A stretch of DNA of 64,000 nt from Zygnema cylindricum (GCA_037447655.1 JBBHKE010002202.1:1-64000); one strand, 5' to 3'; shown: positions 46,254 through 57,078, numbered from the stretch's first letter. Made by a program: numbers and translations. The notes: generated from the letters alone by a model not told the origin.

Positions 46254-49200
46254 CTAGTCAATCTTTAATTTCAGACCACACTTCTCCCTACAAAAAATTA
46301 GCTTAGGGGATGGCACAGGTTTGGTCATCATATCTGCTACCATCTCACTATCTGGTCTGTACTCTAAACTGATTATTTTGTTTTCTACTTTCTCTCTAAC
46401 AAAGCTGAGTCTGATGTCCATGTGTTTGGCTTTAAAATGGTGTTTAGGATTGGCAGAAATAGCGATTGCTACCTGATTATCACAAAATATTTTCTGCACA
46501 CCACTCTTAAGGTGACCAAGCTCACCAAGCAAATACTTGACCCACATCAATTCTTTTACAGCAGAGCAAGAGGCCATATACTCAGCCTCCATGGTGGACT
46601 GAGCAATAACCTTTTGCTGTTTGCTACTTCAACAACAAGCCCCATCACCCACATATAATACATATCCAGAAGTACATCTCCTCATCGGAGCATCACCATA
46701 ACTGGCATCACTCCAAGTAGTGATGTAAGTATTCTCCCCACCCAAATGCAACCATAGATCTCTAGTTCCTACCAAGTATCTAAGGACTCTCTTAGCTGCC
46801 TCCCAATCCTTCTTAGTGGGAGCATTTAGACTTCTACTCAGCACTCCTACAGCTGCAGCTAAATCCGGCCGGGTACAATTCATAAAATAGATTAGACTTC
46901 CCACTACTTGCCTGTAAGGAATAGTCTGCATGAACTTCTGTTCATCAAGAGATAATTCCTCGTCTAAGACTATGACTCCTTCTTCCTCACTCCCCTCACT
47001 TCCCTTCTTAAACTCCATTGGAGTTGTACAACTATTAGCTTTATCCATTTGAAATTTTTCAAGCATGTTCCCCATTGCTTCCTTTTGAGTCAATCTTATA
47101 ATTTTCCTTTTTCGGTCTCTCTCTACTTAAATTCCCAAAATATATTTTGCTTCCCCCATATCCTTCATTTCAAATTTCCCCTTAAGATCGGTTTTCAGTT
47201 TATTAATTTTTTCCATTGATTTACTTAAAACAAGCAAATCATCAACATAAATTGCAATAAATATAAAACCTTCCTCATCTTCGAAAACATAGATTGAGTG
47301 ATCTGAGCTGATCCGAATATATCCTAGACCGGTAAGAAACTCATCAAGCTTCTTATTCCAATGTCGAGGCGCCTGTTTCAAACCATAAAGAGATTTAATC
47401 AGCCGGCATACCTTACTCTCCTCTCCTTCTTCCACAAACCCTTCGGGTTGTCGCATGAAGATCTCCTCTTCCAATTCTCCATGCAAAAAGGTTGTTTTGA
47501 TGTCCATTTGGTGCACTTCCATGTCTTCCGCCGCTGCTAAACTGAGAAGTATGCGGACGGAGGGAAATCTGACCACCGGGGCAAAGGTTTCCTCGTAGTC
47601 AATTCCTTCCTTTTGTGTAAATCCCTTTGCCACTAATCTGGCCTTGTAGCGCTCAATTGTGTTATCTGGGTTCAGTTTTAGTTTGAAAACCCACTTATAA
47701 CCGATTGGTTTTCGGTTAGATAGACAGTCCACCAGCTCCCAAGTATCGGCTGCCATGATTGAAGCCATCTCCTCATTGATGGCTGTCTTCCACCGGTTTC
47801 TTTCTGGACAAGTCATCGCCTCTCCATAAGTTTGAGGTTCATCTTGATGAGATAGTTTAGTTACCTTGTTATTAACCTGTTTTTCTTGCAGTCTTTTGCT
47901 ACTTGTCCTCCCCCCTTCAAAATCTGAGGCCGGAATAGATGGTTCTCGTGGATTCTTTCGAACAAACTCGGCTTCTCCCCTATCCCTTGATTCCGAATCA
48001 ATTTCCACCACGTCTTCCGCTTCGGGTAGAGTTGTCACTGGAGTTTCCACAGCCGAGTCCTTTTCGGTCTGATTTGTACCTGCAAGAATGTCATCTTCTC
48101 TAAAACCTGATAGTTAGGAAGCTCAAAGTCATCGGAATTTTTTGACTCAAATCTGATTTTTACTGGCTTCGTATATTTGAAAGGATCCACAGATTTTCCT
48201 TCATCCATAACTACTAGATGCTTTACTAAGATTATATCTTCCCTTTTTAGATCATAAACTCTATATCCTTTAACATCCTCATCATATCCTAATAAGTATC
48301 CCGGTATTCCTTTAGGGTATAGCTTCCAATTGGACCGATCAGTATCTAGACTGAATACTTGACTGCCGAAAACCTTTAAGTGAGATATGTCTGGTTTCCG
48401 GCCTGTCCATCTCTCATAAGGTGTTTGATCTTTTATAGCTGAAGTAAGAACTATATTCTTGAGGTAATTAGCACAGTTCATTGCTTCTGCCCAAAACCTT
48501 TTTCCTATCTTCTTATCCGACAACATACTTCTAGCACTATCACTAAGTGTTCTATTTAACCTTTCAGCTACCCCATTCTGTTCAGGATTTTCTGGAACTG
48601 TCTTTTGGTGTTGGACCCCATCTTCCCTCAGAAAATCCTCAAACTGGTTAGAAGTATACTCTCCACCATTGTCACTCCTTACTCTCTTGATTGGAGTTTC
48701 ATGGAGTTTTTCGCTCCATGCTTTATATTGTCTAAAACAATTCTCAGCTTTTGACTTGTTTTTCAAAAAATACACCCGGGAATATCGAGACCAATCATCA
48801 GTTATAGTCATCATAAATCTCTTCCCCCCCGATGAGGGCACTCTAGCCGGTCCCCAAATATCTGTGTGTACTAGATCTAGAAGTTTTTCTCCCTTGTAGG
48901 TGGCTGTTTTAGGAAAGGGTAATCTGTGTGCTTTACCTTGAGCACACCCACTACAATCACTAATATTATCACTCTCACTGAACTGAATCCCTTCCACCAC
49001 TCCCATCTTTTTCATCTCTCTTAACTTATCTAGATTCACATGCCCAAGCCTCTTATGCCATATCATAATATCATGAACACCAGCATAATAAATTTTCTTC
49101 TTTTCATTACTTAAAACCAGCCTAAACATCCCATGGCTACCTTTCTCAGCAATGAAATAGACATCCTCCTCAAAACTAGCAGTAAAGACTCCTTCCCTAG

Positions 49201-49265
49201 TGCTAGTGAAAAAACCCTTATCATCTAATACTGTTGTAGAGATAAGGTTTTTGTTCAGCTCGGGA
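46254..49265 (-). pseudogene. Pol of element E
   Basis: From the minus-strand start it reads the end of the protease/GAG-pre-integrase region, integrase (MIWHKRLGHVN, CSGCAQGKAH, HTDIWG, SDNGGEYTS, NPEQNGVAE), the linker, RT (YVDDLLVL, about 47245) and RNase H to ADMMTKPVPSPK. Lesions are a 1-nt deletion near 48106, TAA for Gln near 47130, and TGA for Trp near 46630 (CCWSS). Gag and the protease active site are absent because of the 5' deletion. Confidence 0.95.
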
Positions 49266-50100
49266 AAAGTTGACCTTTTGTACAGAAGCTCTCTGGGAGA
49301 GAGGGTCCTATCTTCTAATTTTTCTAAGTCCTATCTCTCTCACAGACTCTATCTACTGATGTACGGAACCAATCAGAATTGAGTTCCGTACGGAAAAGTA
49401 CAACTGCCGGTGTACTTTATGTACGGATATTGTACGACATGGCCAAAATGTCGACACATGTCAAATCCGGATTCGATGCCATAATCTCCGGAGATTCCAC
49501 AATCCAACGGAATTCCGCCACGCGTCATCCGATGTGGCGATGGCCACAAACCGCCGAAATCTTCCTCCGCGATCTCGGCGCTAATCCCGGCCGTCCGATT
49601 AATTTCGGCTTCAATCGTAGCCGTAATAAATACATGCGCGGTATTTGTTTCATTTACGAAACAAATGCGCGGTACTGATTTGCGTCCGTATCGTAATCCG
49701 TACATTATATATTACTGGATCTATGTATCCCGTAATTCATTCCAGTTAAATGATTTATCACACGTATACTTATTTAAATTAATATCAAACTATATGCTAT
49801 GTAACACTACTGCTAGACGTAACGGCTAAGGCTACCGGCTAATCCCTGTCTGCCGGCCGGTAGGTACAAGGATCAAATCCTGCCGGCGGCACATACCTTT
49901 TAATAAAATAAACAAATCCTAATATAAAATTCCCGTAAACCTCAGGATAGCCAAGGTAGCCATGGCTCTAGCTTCCTCTCCAATTTCTCAGTGACTGCGA
50001 CAAGTTTGAGAGTTGGAGAGAGAAGTTAGAGATAGACTGCCTCGACTTCTATATTTCTTTTCAGACCTAGAAAATACTAATAAAACCATTAGTTTCTACA
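49266..50100 (-). repeat. Truncated 5' LTR of E
   Basis: It keeps the first about 835 bp of the LTR and breaks within the GGTCAACTTTGACC dyad, so the leader, U5 and primer-binding site are gone. Confidence 0.88.
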
Positions 50101-50105
50101 TAAGT

Positions 50106-50700
50106 AGGAGTTTGAATGCTCCTACCAAAAGGGATTAGGAAGCAGCTAAAAGGGTCCTCAGATATCTCATAGGAACTAGAGATCTATGGCTGCATCTGGG
50201 TGGGGAAAACACTGACATCACCACTTAGTGTTATGCCAGCTATGGGGATGCTCCGATGAGAAGATGAACATCTGGATATGTGTTGTATGTGGGGAATGGT
50301 GGTTGTTGTTGGAGCAGTAAGCAGCAAAAGGTCATTGCTCAGTCTACCATGGAGGCAGAGTATATGGCATCTTGCTCTCCTGTGAAGGAATTGATGTGGG
50401 TCAAATCCTTGCTTCGTGAATTGGGGTACCTTAAGAGTGGAATTCATAAAATATTCTTTGATAATCAAGCAGCAATTGCAATTGCTGCAAATCCCAAACA
50501 TCATTTTCAAGCAAAACACATGGACATCAGACTTAGCTTTGTTAGAGAAAAAGTGGAGAACAAAATAATAACTCTAGAATACAGACCAGACAGTGAGATG
50601 GTGGCAGACATGATGACTAAGCGTGTACCGTCTCCTAAATTAATTTTTTGTACAGAGAGATGTGGACTTAAAATTAAAAGTGAGTAAAAAATAAGGGGAG
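50106..50700 (+). pseudogene. RNase H end of element C and polypurine tract
   Basis: Resumes after E: RSLNAPTKRD with a TAG for Trp, then RVLRYLIGTRDLWLHLGGENTDITT, a TAG for Trp and a TGA for Cys, then the open part 50280-50687 with SSKQQKVIAQSTMEAEYMAS, DNQAAIAIAANPKHHFQAKHMDIRLSFVRE and ADMMTKRVPSPK. The polypurine tract AAAAATAAGGGGAG ends at 50700, directly before the LTR. Confidence 0.92.
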
Positions 50701-51684
50701 TGTTGAAATTAAAGGTATTTTCTAGGTTATTTAATTAAGTTAAATAGGAGTAGGAAAAAGCAGAGGCAGCCTTCTTCTAACTTCTCTCTCTAGCCCTCAT
50801 ACTTGTCGTAGTCACTGAAGGCTGGAGAGGAAGCTAGAGCCATGGCTGCCTATGCTCCTTTTTGTCAGAAGGTAGATCATTGGTAAACTTACCAAAAGGA
50901 TTAACGAACCCAGGCTTTGATCCCGATACCTAACGTCCGTTAATCTAGCTATTAGTCTTAACCTGTAGTCTAAAACCAGTGCTGAAGTATATAAGGTACC
51001 ATAGCTACTTAAAGATAACAAAATAGAGAAGTTCGGAGTACCGACAAACGGACCACAATCACACAGACATAGTTAAATAGAATTACACTTAAAAGTAATG
51101 TTTGTATTTTAAACGGCTATAAATTAAAGTCGACATCAATCCTACAACGAAGAAAGAAGTCGACATCGCGAAATGATCTTTTTGGTGGTTTGCGGTCATA
51201 GCCACACCAGGTGACACGTGGCAGCTTGACATTGGATGACGGCATCTCCGGGAAATACTATGGCGAACCCGGATATGGCAGGCGTCGTCTTTTTGGCCAT
51301 GTCCTACAATGGCCGTACAGAAAGTATTCCAGACAAAGTACCTGTCTGTACCATACACTTAATTGATTGGCTCCGTACATCAGTAGTAGAGGGTTTAGAA
51401 AGGGGTTTAGAACTTAGGAAATAAGAGGTAGCCGCCTCTCTCCCAGAGAGCTTTTGTATAAAAGGTCATCTTTGACCATTTATAATTTCCTGCTCACGAG
51501 GCAAATTCAAGGATTCTTTTTGTGGCAGACTCAGGGGAGTCAGCTCTTTCAAGGGGTGCACTTTGGTCAGTCCGTATACTGTCTGGGTGTCAACTATACT
51601 TGTACAAACAAAGGGGTTGTGGTCATCATAGAGGCTTCTAGTAAGCTGTCTGCTTTGAGTACCAATGGAGGTCTCAGAATTGCA
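50701..51684 (+). repeat. 3' LTR of element C
   Basis: 984 bp, TGTTGAAATT to GAATTGCA. TATAAAAG lies at 51457-51464, a CACGTG G-box at 51215-51220, and the dyad GGTCATCTTTGACC at 51464-51477. The TACAC duplication follows and overlaps the ACATC target of element B. Confidence 0.93.
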
Positions 51685-51745
51685 TACACATCTGTAGAAA
51701 CTAATGGTTTTAAAGTATTTTCTAGGTCTAAATAGAAATAAAGAA

Positions 51746-51842
51746 GCCGAGGCAGTCTACCTCTAACTTCTCTCTCCAACTCTCAAACTTGTCGCAGTCA
51801 CTGAGAAATTGGAGAGGAAGCTAGAGCCATGGCTACCTAGGC
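51746..51842 (+). promoter_or_regulatory. Conserved 97-nt hairpin near the LTR start
   Basis: 5' arm 51746-51779 and 3' arm 51809-51842. CTCTAACTT and CTCTCCAA pair with AAGCTAGAG and TTGGAGAG, with smaller mismatches, and GCCGAGGCAG faces CTACCTAGGC. The loop around ACTTGTCGCAGTCAC is nearly constant in families A, C and F, while stems change in pairs. Its function is unknown. Confidence 0.7.
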
Positions 51843-51900
51843 TATCCTGAGGTTTACGGGAAATTTATACTAGTTTAGGGATTATTTACTAAAAGGTATG

Positions 51901-51941
51901 TGCCGGCCACAGGATTTGATCCTGGTACCTGCCGGCCGACA
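51901..51941 (+). promoter_or_regulatory. Stem-loop resembling an antisense tRNA T-arm
   Basis: CAGGAT-TTG-ATCCTG (51910-51924) lies between TGCCGGCC (51901-51908) and GGCCGACA (51934-51941), which pair with one mismatch. On the opposite strand the core reads as a T-arm, a 5-bp stem with 7-nt loop ATCAAAT, close to a pol III B-box (GGTTCRANNCC). It is present in families A, C and F. Confidence 0.55.
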
Positions 51942-52516
51942 GCCAGATATAGCCGGTAGCCTTAGCCGTTAAGTCTAGCAGTAATGTTATGTATTATATA
52001 GTACGATATTTATATAAACATTAATACGTAGGTTAAATCATTTAACTATAACTGTGTACGGTATACATAGATCCGGTAATGTATAAGTACGGAATACGAT
52101 ACATGCACAAAATCAATACCGCGCATTATATTTCGTAAGAAAAACGAATACCGCGCATGTATTTATTACGGCTACGATTAAATTAGATTCTAATCGGACG
52201 GCCGGAATTAGCGCCGAGATTGCGGAAGAAGATTTCGGCGGTTTGTGGTCATCGCCACATCGGATGACGCGTGGCGAAATTACATTGGATCATGGAATCT
52301 CCAGAGATTATGGCACCGAATCCGGATATGACATGTGTCGACATTTGGGACATGTCGTACAATGTTCGTACATAAAGTACACCGGCAGCTGTACTTTTGC
52401 GTACGCAACTGTATTCTGATTGGTTCCGTACATCAGTAGATAGAGTCTGTGAGAGAGATAGGACTTAGAAAAATTAGGAGATAGGACCCTCTCTCCCAGA
52501 GAGCTTCTGTACAAAA

Positions 52517-52530
52517 GGTCAACTTTGACC
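52517..52530 (+). promoter_or_regulatory. Inverted repeat GGTCAACTTTGACC after the TATA position
   Basis: Two W-box-like TTGACC sites in inverted order, 2 bp apart. In family F the sequence is GGCAAACTTTGCC, different but again a perfect inverted repeat. Confidence 0.6.
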
Positions 52531-52543
52531 CTTCATAACTTAC

Positions 52544-52735
52544 TGCTCAGGGGAGAAAATTCAGAGATTCTTTTTGCTATCGACTCAGGGGAGTCTTGTC
52601 TTCACAGGGGTGAAGTTGGTTAGAGTTTTTGTCTGCCAGGGTGGCAGTTATTTTTGCTTAAACACAAAGGGGTCAGGATTATCCTAGAGGCTTCTTGGAA
52701 GCTGTCCACTCTGAGGACTTATGGAGGTCTCAGAG
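52544..52735 (+). promoter_or_regulatory. Leader array of short hairpins
   Basis: In order: TGCTC-AGGG-GAGAA (GAGCA in most copies, 52544), GACTC-AGGG-GAGTC (52582), CTTCAC-AGGG-GTGAAG (52600), CTGCCA-GGG-TGGCAG (52633), GCTTC-TTG-GAAGC (52690) and CTCTGAG/CTCAGAG (52709-52735), the last with the gag ATG in its loop. All would lie in the 5' leader of the RNA. Confidence 0.7.
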
Positions 52736-55700
52736 TTTCAGGTTATGGGCCCACCCTCTAGGGTACCAATCTTTAATGGAACTGGCTTCATATACTGGGA
52801 AAGTATGATGATAGGAGCTCTATGCGAAAAAAGGTTTTGGGGGATAGTGAGTGGACGATTGGGGCGTCCATCAAGTCTTGGAATTCCTCCAGGGTTTAAA
52901 GGAAGCAGATTCACCAGGAAAGAGGATTCACCTTCAACGGAGGAAACAAAGGAAGGAGAGGTGGTGGACAAAGGAAAGGAGAAGGAGGCGACCACACCAA
53001 TAGCAACTGGTTTAGCATTCATGTCACCTATTCCGAGGAACGAGGAGAATGATACTGAAAACTGGGACTTCAACAATATGGCGGCAAAAAACTTCATCCT
53101 ACGCCATCTCACTCAAGGACTTGCATGTCCTCATTTGCAGGTAGAGAGGGCATCCGATCTTTGGATGGCTCTCATAGAGATGTACCGAAGTGGTACGATT
53201 CAGCAACAACAGTTGGCTGATCAAAAAGTTAAGGAGTATGTATACAAAGGGGGAAATATGTTGGATTTTTGCAATGAGCTTGCTACACTCTTCATGGAGC
53301 TAGAGAGTGCGGGAAAAGTTTTTAGTGAAAAAGAAAAGGTTAACTATTTACTAATGAAGTTACCTGATGAGTTCGAGAACATAGTCAACCGTGTGCAGGA
53401 CTTGCCGGACTCAAGGTGGATATGGAACTCAGTGGTAGGGATGATTCTCGTTCGAGAGAATACGATTGAGATACGAAGGGGAGGAAAGAGTGGCCAAGCC
53501 TTGGCAACAGCGACCGATTGGAGGAACAAGGATTCCCAGAAACCAGTCGGAAACTAATGGGGTAGGGAGCAGAAAAAACAGGTTGACGAGTTCGAACCAA
53601 AGGCTCCCAAAGGTTTATGTCATTTTTGTAAGAAACCGGGGCACTATATGGCAGAGTGCACCAAGCTAACCGAGCTTCGGTTAAAGGAGGGGCAGACCGG
53701 TGGTACCCCGAGAGGAAAGAAAAAGGCCCTTGTCACACAGGTACTTGAGGCGGAATCCGAGGACGAGGACGATGAGCTCCTTTTGGATGAGGAGTTGGAG
53801 GCGAAAACTGAGGTTGAAATTCCACGAAGGCAGAAATGTGCTTACGGTGGATTGAAAGGTGAAGCAGGCTGGATTATAGATTCAGGTGCCTCAATGCACA
53901 TGTGTAAGGATAGGCACTTGTTCACTAAGATAAGAAAGATTCCCACCGTAGAGATAGAGTACGGGGATGGGAGGATAGTCAACACTACTCTAGTAGGATC
54001 GGTAGATCTGAAAGTGTTAGTAGAAGGAAAGACATCCATATTAACATTCTCCGATGTATTATTTATCCCGGAGCTGAACAAAAACCTTATCTCTACATCT
54101 GTATTAGATGATAAGGGTTTTTTTACTAACACTAGGGAAGGAGTCTTTACTGCTAACTTTGAGGAGGATGTTTATTTCATTGCTGAGAAAGGTAGCCATG
54201 GGATGTTTAGGCTGATCTTAAGTAATGAAACGAAGAAACTTTATTATGCTGGTGTTCATGATATTATGATGTGGCATAAGAGGCTTGGGCATGTGAATCT
54301 AGATAAGTTAAGAGAGATGAAAAAGATGGGAGTGGTGGAAGGGATTCAGTTCACTGAGAGTGATGATATAAGTGATTGTAGTGGGTGTGCTCAAGGTAAA
54401 GCACACAGATTACCCTTTCCTAAAACAGCCACCTACAAGGGAGAAAAACTTCTAGATCTAGTACACACAGATATTTGGGGACCGGCTAGAGTGCCCTCAC
54501 CGGGGGGGAAGAGATTTATGATGACTATAACTGATGATTGGTCTCGGTATTCCCGGGTGTATTTTTTGAAAAACAAGTCAGAAGCTGAGGACTGTTTTAG
54601 ACAATATAAAGCATGGAGCGAAAAACTTCATGAAACTCCAATCAAGAGAGTAAGGAGTGACAATGGTGGAGAGTATACTTCTAACCAGTTTGAGGATTTT
54701 TTGAGGGAAGATGGGGTTCAACACCAAAAGACAGTTCCAGAAAATCCGGAACAGAATGGGGTAGCTGAAAGGTTAACTAGAACACTAAGTGATAGTGCTA
54801 GAAGTATGTTGTCGGATAAGAAGATAGGAAAAAGGTTTTGGGCAGAAGCAATGAACTGTGCTAATTACCTCAAAAATAGAGTTCTTACTTCAGCTATAAA
54901 AGATCAAACACCTTATGAGAGATGGACAGGCCAGAAACCAGACTTATCTCATTTAAAGGTTTTCGGCAGTCAAGTATTCAGTCTAGATACAGATCGGTCT
55001 AATTGGAAGCTAGATCCTAAAGGAAAACCGGGATACTTATTAGGATATGATGAGGATGTTAAAGGATATAGAGTTTATGATCTAAAAAGAGAAGATATAA
55101 TCTTAGTAAAGCATCTAGTAGTTATGGATGAAGGAAAGTCTGTGGATCCCTTCAAATATACAAAGTCAGTAAAAATCAGATTTAAGTCAGAAAATTCTGA
55201 TGACTTTGAGCTTCCTAACTATCCAGGTTTTAGAGACGATGACATTCTTGCAGGTACAAATCAGACTGAAAAGGACTCGGCTGTGGAAACTCCAGTGACA
55301 ACTCTACCCGAAGCGGAAGACGTGGTGGAAATTGATTCAGAATCAAGGGATAGGGGAGAAACCAAGTTTGTTCCAAAGAATCCACGAGAACCATCTATTC
55401 CGCCCTCAGATTTTGAAGGGGGAAGGAGAAGTAGTACAAGACTGCAAGAAAAACAGGTTAATAACAAGGTAACAAAACTATCTCATCAAGATGAACCTCA
55501 AACTTATGGAGAGGCGATGACTTGTCCAGAAAGAAATCGGTGGAAGACAGCCATCAATGAAGAGATGGCCTCAATTATGGCAGCTGATACTTGGGAGCTG
55601 GTGGATTGTCCACCTAACCGAAAACCAATCGGTTGTAAGTGGGTTTTCAAATTAAAAGTGAACCCAGATAACACAATCGAGCGCTACAAGGCCCGACTAG

Positions 55701-57078
55701 TGGCAAAGGGATTTACACAAAAGGAGGGAATTGACTATGAGGAAACCTTTGCCCGGTGGTCAGATTTCCCTCCGTCCGCATACTTCTCAGCCTGGCAGCA
55801 GCGGAAGACATGGAAGTGCACCAGATGGACATCAAAACAGCCTGTTTGCATGGAGAATTGGAAGAGGAGATCTTCATGCGACAACCCGAAGGGTTTGTGG
55901 AAGAAGGAGAGGAGAGTAAGGTATGCCGGCTGATTAAATCTCTTTATGGTTTGAAACAGGCGCCTCGACAGTGGAATAAGAAGCTTGATGAGTTTCTTAC
56001 CGGTCTGGGATATATCTAGATCAGCTCAGATCACTCAATCTATGTTTTCGAAGATGAGGAAGGTTTTATATTTATTGCAATTTATGTTGATGATTTGCTT
56101 GTTTTAATTAAATCAATGGAAAAAATTAATAAACTGAAAATCGATCTTAAGGGGAGATTTGAAATGAAGGATATGGGGGAAGTAAAATATATTTTGGGAA
56201 TTCAAGTAGAGAGAGACCGAAAAAGAAAAATTATAAGATTGACTCAAAAGGAAGCAATAGGGAACATGCTTGAAAAATTTCAAATGGATAAAGCAAATAG
56301 TTGTACAACTCCAATGGAATTGAAGAAATGAAGTGAGGGGAGTGAGGAAGAAGGAGTCATAGTCTTAGACGAGGAATTATCTCCTGAAGAACAGAAGTTC
56401 ATGCAGACTATTCCTTACAAGCAAGTAGTGGGAAGTCTAATCTATTTTATGAATTGTACCCGGCCGGATTTAGCTGCAGCTGTAGGAGTGCTGAGTAGAA
56501 GTCTAAATGCTCCCACTAAGAAGGATTGGGAGGCAGCTAAGAGAGTTCTTAGATACTTGATAGGAACTAGGGATCTATGGTTGCATTTGGGTGGGGAGAA
56601 TACTGACATCACTACTTGGAGTGATGCTAGTTATGGTGATGCTCCGATGAGGAGATGCACTTCTGGATATGTATTATATGTTGGTGATGGGGCTTGCTGT
56701 TGGAGTAGAAAACAGCAAAAGGTTATTGCTCAGTCCACCATGGAGGCTGAGTATATGGCCTCTTGTTCTGCTGTAAAAGAATTGATGTGGGTCAAGTCTT
56801 TACTTGGTGAACTTGGTCATCTTAAGAGTGGTGTGCATAAAATATTTTGTGATAATCAAGCAGCAATCGCTATTTCTGCCAATCCTAAACATCATTTTAA
56901 AGCTAAACACATAGACATTAGACTCAGCTTTCTTAGAGAGAAAGTAGAAAATAAAATAATCAGTTTAGAGTACCGACCAGATAGTGAGATGGTAGCAGAT
57001 ATGATGACCAAACCTGTGCCTTCCGCTAAGCTAATTTTCTGCAGGGAGAACTGTGGTCTGAAATTACAGATTGACTAG
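52721..57078 (+). pseudogene. Gag-pol polyprotein of element B, four lesions
   Basis: One frame of about 1,452 codons from an ATG inside the LTR. Approximate codons: gag 1-320 with CHFCKKPGHYMAEC at about 298, protease DSGASMHM at about 386, the integrase zinc region at about 518-560, catalytic Asp, Asp and Glu at about 585, 645 and 680 (HTDIWG, SDNGGEY, NPEQNGVAE), RT YVDD at about 1121, RNase H from about 1300, and ADMMTKPVPS near the end. Lesions are a TAA after KPVGN (53555-53557), a 1-nt deletion near 55753 in RT (FAPVVRF region), a TAG after GLGYI (56017-56019) and a TGA after LKK (56329-56331). The longest open part, 53648-55933, covers the knuckle through early RT. Confidence 0.96.
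52741..52755 (+). promoter_or_regulatory. Primer-binding site of B (half-tRNA type)
   Basis: GGTTATGGGCCCACC follows the LTR without a gap. It is the exact complement of the anticodon arm of plant initiator tRNA-Met as I remember it. It is also coding (Q-V-M-G-P-P of gag). Confidence 0.92.

Larger units (their letters stand above)
45195..50100 (-). mobile_element. Copia element E, family A, 5' deleted
   Basis: 4,906 bp on the minus strand, flanked by a perfect TAAGT duplication (45190-45194 and 50101-50105). The 3' LTR (45195-46240) is complete. A deletion with its breakpoint near 49265 removes the LTR end, primer-binding site, gag and the start of pol. It is inserted between the RT and RNase H parts of C. 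Confidence 0.95.
32866..51684 (+). mobile_element. Copia element C, split by four later insertions
   Basis: 5' LTR 32866-33850 and 3' LTR 50701-51684, flanked by a perfect TACAC duplication (32861-32865 and 51685-51689). The coding part is interrupted by a solo family A LTR (36330-37378), a solo K LTR (37739-38881), element D (39159-44508) and element E (45195-50100). Removing these leaves about 6.3 kb, the size of an ordinary element. The LTRs differ at about 56 of 985 positions by eye, so C is the oldest dated insertion here. It belongs to a sister family of A. Confidence 0.95.
51693..52740 (+). repeat. 5' LTR of element B
   Basis: 1,048 bp. It is used as the reference for the structural elements listed below. 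It ends GAGTTTCA directly before the primer-binding site. Confidence 0.95.

Noticed and set aside
51910-51924. A real tRNA gene in the LTR
   Set aside because: Only a T-arm and acceptor-like piece can be drawn on the antisense strand. No D-arm or anticodon arm with proper spacing is present.
52721-57078. Element B as an autonomous element
   Set aside because: Two in-frame stops, a 1-nt deletion and a further stop separate its parts, so it could move only with proteins from elsewhere.
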